From: CAZRSW01 sp964602845
GTDB lineage: Bacteria > Chloroflexota > Dehalococcoidia > Lucifugimonadales > UBA826
Length of the DNA stretch: 28,928 nucleotides
Reading direction: 5' to 3'
Assembly (NCBI GenBank): GCA_964602845.1
Contig: CAZRSW010000022.1
Location: 1-28,928, forward strand
This document shows, piece after piece, positions 24,913 through 28,928 of this stretch; the stretch's first letter is position 1; each line of letters begins with the position of its first letter. A program made the position numbers and the translations under genes. The notes below the pieces were generated by a model, which was not told where the DNA came from, made no database searches, and worked only from the letters and a program-made list of their open reading frames with translations.

Positions 24913-24953
24913 CAGGTGGTTTCACAAGCCCATATCGAACATATATATACCTC

Positions 24954-26075
24954 CTAGTATTTCAGGAAACCAACCTTCTCATATTCACCTTTCACAACTG
25001 GCCTAGCATCTACTTCCATCCAGTCTTCCATAATCTCGGTATATAAACTTCTGAAGTCCAGATTAAAACGTAGATCGCCTTCAAGTAAATCCTCAGGCTT
25101 AAGCGAGGGATACTCACCATATTGCCCACCATCGACCGAATCTCCGATGACAAATGCGACACTACCTGAACCATGATCTGTACCGTTCCCATTGTCCTTC
25201 ACTCTTCGTCCGAATTCAGTAAAGACAAAAAGAATTACATCATCGCTCTTGTTAGCTTGTTCCATATCGTTATAAAAGTCATAGATGCCGCCAACAACGT
25301 CTGTAAGTAGTCCTTCCTGCAAAGCTATGCCATTAGTGTGGGCATCAAAACTGCCATGCTGTGTGTAGCAAATTCTTGTCCCGATATCAGCCTGGAGCAC
25401 CTGTGCTGCACCCTTCATCGCCTTCGCGATCGAATTATCAGCATATTCTATGTTAGACGAATATTTACCTGTTACAGTACTAAGGATATCGGCACCCCGA
25501 AGAGCGTCTAGGCCGGTCTGGCTTAAATAGTCCATAACGGGACCACTACCTAGAGCCTGGGTGTACATATCTCGGAACGCCTGGAGCGCTTCGTTACGTT
25601 GCTGAGATTCTCCCATATGACTCATTAACCCATAAGTTTCCAAGTCTGTAACTGAAGCAACCGGAGCACCATGAGACACTAACGCTCGAGGAAGGCCGGC
25701 ACCAAAATTCACAGCTGCGACCACGTTGTCGTGCTGGGGGTACATCTGGTTTATTGTGTTTCCCAACCAGCCTTCGTTCCCAACTTTTGTCGGCTCCGCC
25801 GTATGCCAAATGTCCATAGATCGAAAATGAGATCTATTCGGTTCGGGATAGCCCACGCCATGAATGATAGCTACCTTACCCTGATCATAGAGATCTTTGA
25901 TGGGAGCCATGGTGGGATTTAGGCCGAGGCCACCGTCTATCGGTATAACTCGGTCCTCGGTAATCCTAACGTTGGGTCTATTGTCCACATAATTGGGGTC
26001 ATTATATGGAATTACACAGTTCAGGTAATCATTCCCTCCCGAAAGCTGTACCACCACAATCTTTTTTTCTCCCAT
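24954..26075 (-). CDS. DUF1501 protein without signal peptide
   Basis: This 373-residue protein has the DUF1501 opening VVVQLSGGNDYLNCVIPYND and the later VFTEFGRRVKDNGNGTDHG, a sulfatase/alkaline-phosphatase-like metal fold of uncertain activity. Most DUF1501 proteins have a Tat leader. This one starts at the core domain, and the codon just before the ATG is an in-frame TAA, so no longer start exists. GAGGAG lies 8 nt upstream of the ATG. It is the last gene of the leftward DUF1800-NHL-DUF1501 set. The enzymatic role is unknown. Confidence 0.9.
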   Translation of the reverse strand: MGEKKIVVVQLSGGNDYLNCVIPYNDPNYVDNRPNVRITEDRVIPIDGGLGLNPTMAPIKDLYDQGKVAIIHGVGYPEPNRSHFRSMDIWHTAEPTKVGNEGWLGNTINQMYPQHDNVVAAVNFGAGLPRALVSHGAPVASVTDLETYGLMSHMGESQQRNEALQAFRDMYTQALGSGPVMDYLSQTGLDALRGADILSTVTGKYSSNIEYADNSIAKAMKGAAQVLQADIGTRICYTQHGSFDAHTNGIALQEGLLTDVVGGIYDFYNDMEQANKSDDVILFVFTEFGRRVKDNGNGTDHGSGSVAFVIGDSVDGGQYGEYPSLKPEDLLEGDLRFNLDFRSLYTEIMEDWMEVDARPVVKGEYEKVGFLKY

Positions 26076-26125
26076 TTATATGCTCCTCTCAGTTAGACCA
26101 ATGATTTAATTCATAAGATGCCGTT

Positions 26126-27130
26126 TTACGCTCTTTCAAATATTTGGAATCTGTGTCGTCCTGTCTCGAGTACATATACTCGCCCCTCTTCATCTAATTG
26201 TACTGAAACCGGGTCCCAAAGATAAGGCTCCATCCGAGCAGATATTTCGGAAGGGTCTTCAGTATCTGGTTCATAAACCGGCACGTAGGACTCTCTCGCT
26301 TTCCGTTCATCGTCCTGCGCATCCAGGTACTCCACAGCCCAAGGATTCAATCCAGCCTCTCCTCTTTGGCTATCAAGAAATCCCCCTTCTGCATCTAATA
26401 CTTGCAGTCTTTGGTTTCCCCAGTCTGCTATGTACATATGGCCATCGTTATCCACAGCTAAATGTGCAGGACGGCTGAGCTGACCTTCACCACTACCAGT
26501 CTCCCCGAAAGTTGCCATATGTTCTCCATCAGACGTAAATTTTTGTATCCTGTCGTTCCTCCAGTCGGCTACATATATATTGTCTTCGCTATCTCCGCTT
26601 ATTCCCCATGGGAGATTGAATTCACCATCTCCAATGCCTTGTGTTCCCCATTGAGTCACAAATCTCCCGTCTAGGGTATAAACCTGAATCCGATTGTTTC
26701 TGGAGTCGACCACCAATATCTGGTCTCCCCGTATTAAAAGGCCACTTGGCTGATCAAACTGGCCCTCTCTGTTCCCTATCTCGCCCCAATAGGCGACAGG
26801 GGTACCTTCAGGGTCATACTTTGTGATCCTCTGGAGGTTTTCATCAGACAAAAAAACATTCTCATCATCGTCTAGAACAATGCAGGTAGGCCAAATCATC
26901 CCACCAAGTGACGCATCATTAGTACCAAACTGTCCGAAAAAATCGTGGTTCCTCGTGACCATCTGTATTCCGTTGGATAGTTTGGTATTTGGCATCCCTC
27001 TACTAGCTACGAATATTGTTCCATCCGACCTTACAGCCATGGACGTCGGTAGTTGGAACCCTCTACCTCCAAAATCCGCACAAAAACCCACGTTGGTCAG
27101 ATATTTTAGTTGGAAGTCTGTGGTTGCCAT
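26126..27130 (-). CDS. NHL-repeat beta-propeller protein
   Basis: This protein of about 334 residues starts at ATG 27130; a TTG directly upstream (27133) is also in frame and slightly better spaced from AAGGTG. It consists of about six NHL repeats with the usual GEFNLPWGISGDSEDNIYVA pattern (also GQFDQPSGLLI and GQLSRPAHLAV), each ending in a D-x-x-N-x-R-I/L-Q-V/K segment such as ADWGNQRLQV. It forms a six-bladed propeller, likely a binding platform. There is no signal peptide. Its place between the DUF1800 and DUF1501 genes (26 and 50 bp spacers) suggests a three-protein complex. An insertion around residues 265-300 is charged and non-repetitive. Confidence 0.85.
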   Translation of the reverse strand: MATTDFQLKYLTNVGFCADFGGRGFQLPTSMAVRSDGTIFVASRGMPNTKLSNGIQMVTRNHDFFGQFGTNDASLGGMIWPTCIVLDDDENVFLSDENLQRITKYDPEGTPVAYWGEIGNREGQFDQPSGLLIRGDQILVVDSRNNRIQVYTLDGRFVTQWGTQGIGDGEFNLPWGISGDSEDNIYVADWRNDRIQKFTSDGEHMATFGETGSGEGQLSRPAHLAVDNDGHMYIADWGNQRLQVLDAEGGFLDSQRGEAGLNPWAVEYLDAQDDERKARESYVPVYEPDTEDPSEISARMEPYLWDPVSVQLDEEGRVYVLETGRHRFQIFERA

Positions 27131-27156
27131 CAAGATATCTACACCTTATCTGTGAC

Positions 27157-28626
27157 TCATACAGTTTGGTATTCTTGGGTCGACACAACTAGCTGTATTA
27201 TCGCAACTGCTGCGTAGTCGAAATTTGAGGACGAAACTCCGTCGTTCCAGGATAGTTCACCATATTTCAAGGCGTATTTCTTTATACCGGTCCTTGTAGA
27301 TTCCATTACATCCAAGGGTCCTAGAACATCGAGGCATCTATCAACCAATTCATCTGAAGTTATGTGTTCAGAGGTAGAATCGGCATTTTTAATCCTATCG
27401 ATTATATCTCTCACACCACTTTTATCGGGATCATTCAATATCCTGCCTGCGAAATTAATCCTCTCTACGTAGGCTCCTGTGTTTATCCATTCTATGCCTC
27501 CCTGCCAGCCCTCGACGCTCGGGGGGCGCATTAGTCCTTGTCCCATATTGCCGCAAGCAACAGCAGCGTCAAAAATATCAGAAGAAGGAAGTGTCACTGG
27601 CCCTGCAAGCCTCATTGTTCCCACAACCATTTCAGCTGGGCTTTTGATTCTTGCGTACCTTGCCGACTCGTCTTTAAAAAAGTTCGACTCAAACAACGTT
27701 TTGAGCATCGCTTTTATACTGTGGCCGTTGTCAAAGTACGACTTGACTAGCTGATCGATTGCACCTGGGTCTCTAGGAGGTTCGTGAGGCCACTGGGGCA
27801 CAGGCAACTCGTCAGCTACAAAAAAATGATAAAGATGCCGTGCTACAAAGTGGGCCGTTGCCTCCTGCTCACATATTATTCTTACCGCGTCTTCTCCGTC
27901 CCAATTTCCCGTTTGACCGAGAATAGTTTTCTCGCCTTCATCATGATCTTCTTCATCATATTCGAACTGCCATGACATATAGCCGTATGGCCTGGCAATA
28001 TTGTTTCTCATTCTTATCGACATATATTCTGGGTTGACAATGCGCCAGCCTGTGAAGGCCCGGGACGTTTCCTTTATGTCATCTTCCGTGTAATTACCCA
28101 CCCCCATGGCGAAAAGTTCTAAAATTTCCCTTCCATAATTTTCATTGATGTTGGACCCATGATTATCCTGATTGTCCAACCACATTATCATAGCTGGATC
28201 TCTTGAAAGTTCGATCAATAGGTCATCGAAACTACCCATGCCATGTTCCCTGAACATAGATATCTGGTTTGTGACAACCCTGGTTTGGATCAACTTAGTC
28301 GCAGCAGTTGCAAACACGCGGTGCCAGAATAGACACACTTTCTCCCTGAGGGGCGTGTCCGTCATTACAAGCCTATATATCCAGTGAGCATCACCACCTG
28401 ATCTTAGATCGGACAGGTGGACATGATATCTTCTGATTAAATCTTCAGGTATGTCGTCAATATGATCCGGATTAAGTAGTTCCGTTAACATGGAGTCGTA
28501 CCCCAACGACAAGGCCCTATCCATTTCATGAGGGGTAGCTCCGAAACCAGCTCTCCTTAGCAGATGGGCCATCAACACAGACTCTTTTCTGGATTCCACA
28601 GTCGCCATAACTGTCACGTATCCCAT
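27157..28626 (-). CDS. DUF1800 protein without signal peptide
   Basis: This protein is 489 residues from ATG 28626, or 483 from ATG 28608, which is equally acceptable since neither has a clear ribosome site. DUF1800 features are LLRRAGFGATPHEMD near the start, NENYGREILELFAMGVG, SRAFTGWRI, and the C-terminal GLMRPPSVEGWQGG. Members usually carry export signals and pair with DUF1501. Here no leader is encoded and the upstream frame closes at an in-frame TAG (28654-28656), so the protein appears cytoplasmic. It is the first gene of the leftward set. A -10-like TATACT lies about 30-40 bp upstream. Function is unknown. Confidence 0.9.
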   Translation of the reverse strand: MGYVTVMATVESRKESVLMAHLLRRAGFGATPHEMDRALSLGYDSMLTELLNPDHIDDIPEDLIRRYHVHLSDLRSGGDAHWIYRLVMTDTPLREKVCLFWHRVFATAATKLIQTRVVTNQISMFREHGMGSFDDLLIELSRDPAMIMWLDNQDNHGSNINENYGREILELFAMGVGNYTEDDIKETSRAFTGWRIVNPEYMSIRMRNNIARPYGYMSWQFEYDEEDHDEGEKTILGQTGNWDGEDAVRIICEQEATAHFVARHLYHFFVADELPVPQWPHEPPRDPGAIDQLVKSYFDNGHSIKAMLKTLFESNFFKDESARYARIKSPAEMVVGTMRLAGPVTLPSSDIFDAAVACGNMGQGLMRPPSVEGWQGGIEWINTGAYVERINFAGRILNDPDKSGVRDIIDRIKNADSTSEHITSDELVDRCLDVLGPLDVMESTRTGIKKYALKYGELSWNDGVSSSNFDYAAVAIIQLVVSTQEYQTV

Positions 28627-28778
28627 ACATGTATTGCGCTTAAACGTTGGGTCCTAGTATAACAATTCTGTTATTTCTCTCCAACATGCTTTAAAAGGTA
28701 CCATTCCAGTTGTTAGAAGGCCTTTTTTAGCCTGTCGAGGGTCGGTACAGATCCATACCAACAAGGTCTAGGTCAATG

Positions 28779-28928
28779 TCAATAACCAGCCGGGGATCTC
28801 TCAGCCCGTTGTCGTACAGCCTCGTACATTACAAGGGCCGCCGCTACAGAGGCGTTGAGGGAGGTGATGTGACCCTTCATTGGGATGGAGACTATCTGGT
28901 CACACCGCTCTTTCACTAAGCGCGATAG
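28779..28928 (-). CDS. C-terminal part of a SpoU-family rRNA 2'-O-methyltransferase (truncated by window edge)
   Basis: A minus-strand frame enters at 28928 and ends with TGA at 28779-28781, giving 49 residues. It contains IPMKGHITSLNASVAAALV followed by MYEAVRQRA, the third conserved motif of the SPOUT/SpoU knot fold, which binds SAM and holds the catalytic loop. The short basic tail after it is normal for RlmB/TrmH-type enzymes, so only the N-terminal part is missing. The family call is solid. Choosing between 23S rRNA G2251 methylation (RlmB) and a tRNA enzyme is not possible from this end. Confidence 0.85.
   Translation of the reverse strand, partial: LSRLVKERCDQIVSIPMKGHITSLNASVAAALVMYEAVRQRAERSPAGY

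Noticed and set aside
28708..28735. Possible terminator around AAGGCCTT and a T-run before the SpoU-family gene end
   Set aside because: The palindrome is only 8 bp with no loop, and the T-run is on the strand opposite to the upstream-ending gene, so no terminator is supported.

Overview
The window is a 28.9 kb piece of a bacterial chromosome, AT-leaning with tightly packed genes, and it contains one 100-N scaffold gap (14571-14670), so it is a draft or metagenome-assembled contig. An archaeal/deep-branching-type fructose-1,6-bisphosphate aldolase/phosphatase, a DUF1800/NHL/DUF1501 set, several MMPL/RND lipid-type exporters and sugar-acid type enzymes would fit an uncultured, possibly marine, Chloroflexota-like (for example SAR202-type) bacterium. 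That placement is inference from gene content only. No tRNA, rRNA, CRISPR array, insertion sequence or phage gene was seen.

Region 1 (1-258): the last 24 codons of a + strand membrane protein, possibly an ABC permease, followed by a rho-independent terminator.

Region 2 (352-10856) is the most interesting part. Two divergent gene blocks share a 131-bp control region (5089-5219). Leftward are an MMPL/RND exporter, a TIGR01777 epimerase fused to an SRPBCC domain, and a regulator with a CarH-like B12-binding light-sensor module joined to a C-terminal XRE helix-turn-helix. Rightward are a five-helix membrane protein, two tandem cyclopropane-fatty-acid-synthase-family methyltransferases, a flavin amine-oxidase-like protein, a DUF1365 protein and a membrane-anchored unknown. 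The shared region holds two copies of TTGTA-N6-TACAA with centres exactly 20 bp apart, overlapping candidate promoters in both directions. My reading is a self-contained, probably light- and cobalamin-controlled lipid-modification island making methylated, cyclopropane or furan-type fatty acids, with its own regulator and exporter.

Region 3 (10915-12324): an ACT-domain malic enzyme.

Region 4 (12531-17471) looks like metal handling. A leftward set encodes a His-rich exported protein, a YtkA-like protein, a cupredoxin-like lipoprotein with a His-rich heptad repeat interrupted by the gap, and a polytopic protein with six clustered cysteines. It is divergent from a Fur-family regulator and a NiCoT nickel/cobalt transporter. 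A good sigma70-type promoter with an internal 12-bp palindrome precedes the Fur gene.

Region 5 (17537-24912) is carbon metabolism plus a transporter: a beta-hydroxyacid dehydrogenase (GarR/GlxR type) divergent from an HpcH/HpaI (GarL type) aldolase, a 961-residue RND protein overlapping the aldolase end, a SelA/DgaE-like PLP enzyme, and the divergent FBP aldolase/phosphatase.

Region 6 (24954-28928): a leftward set of DUF1800, NHL beta-propeller and DUF1501 genes, all without signal peptides, and at the right edge the C-terminal 49 codons of a SpoU-family rRNA 2'-O-methyltransferase.
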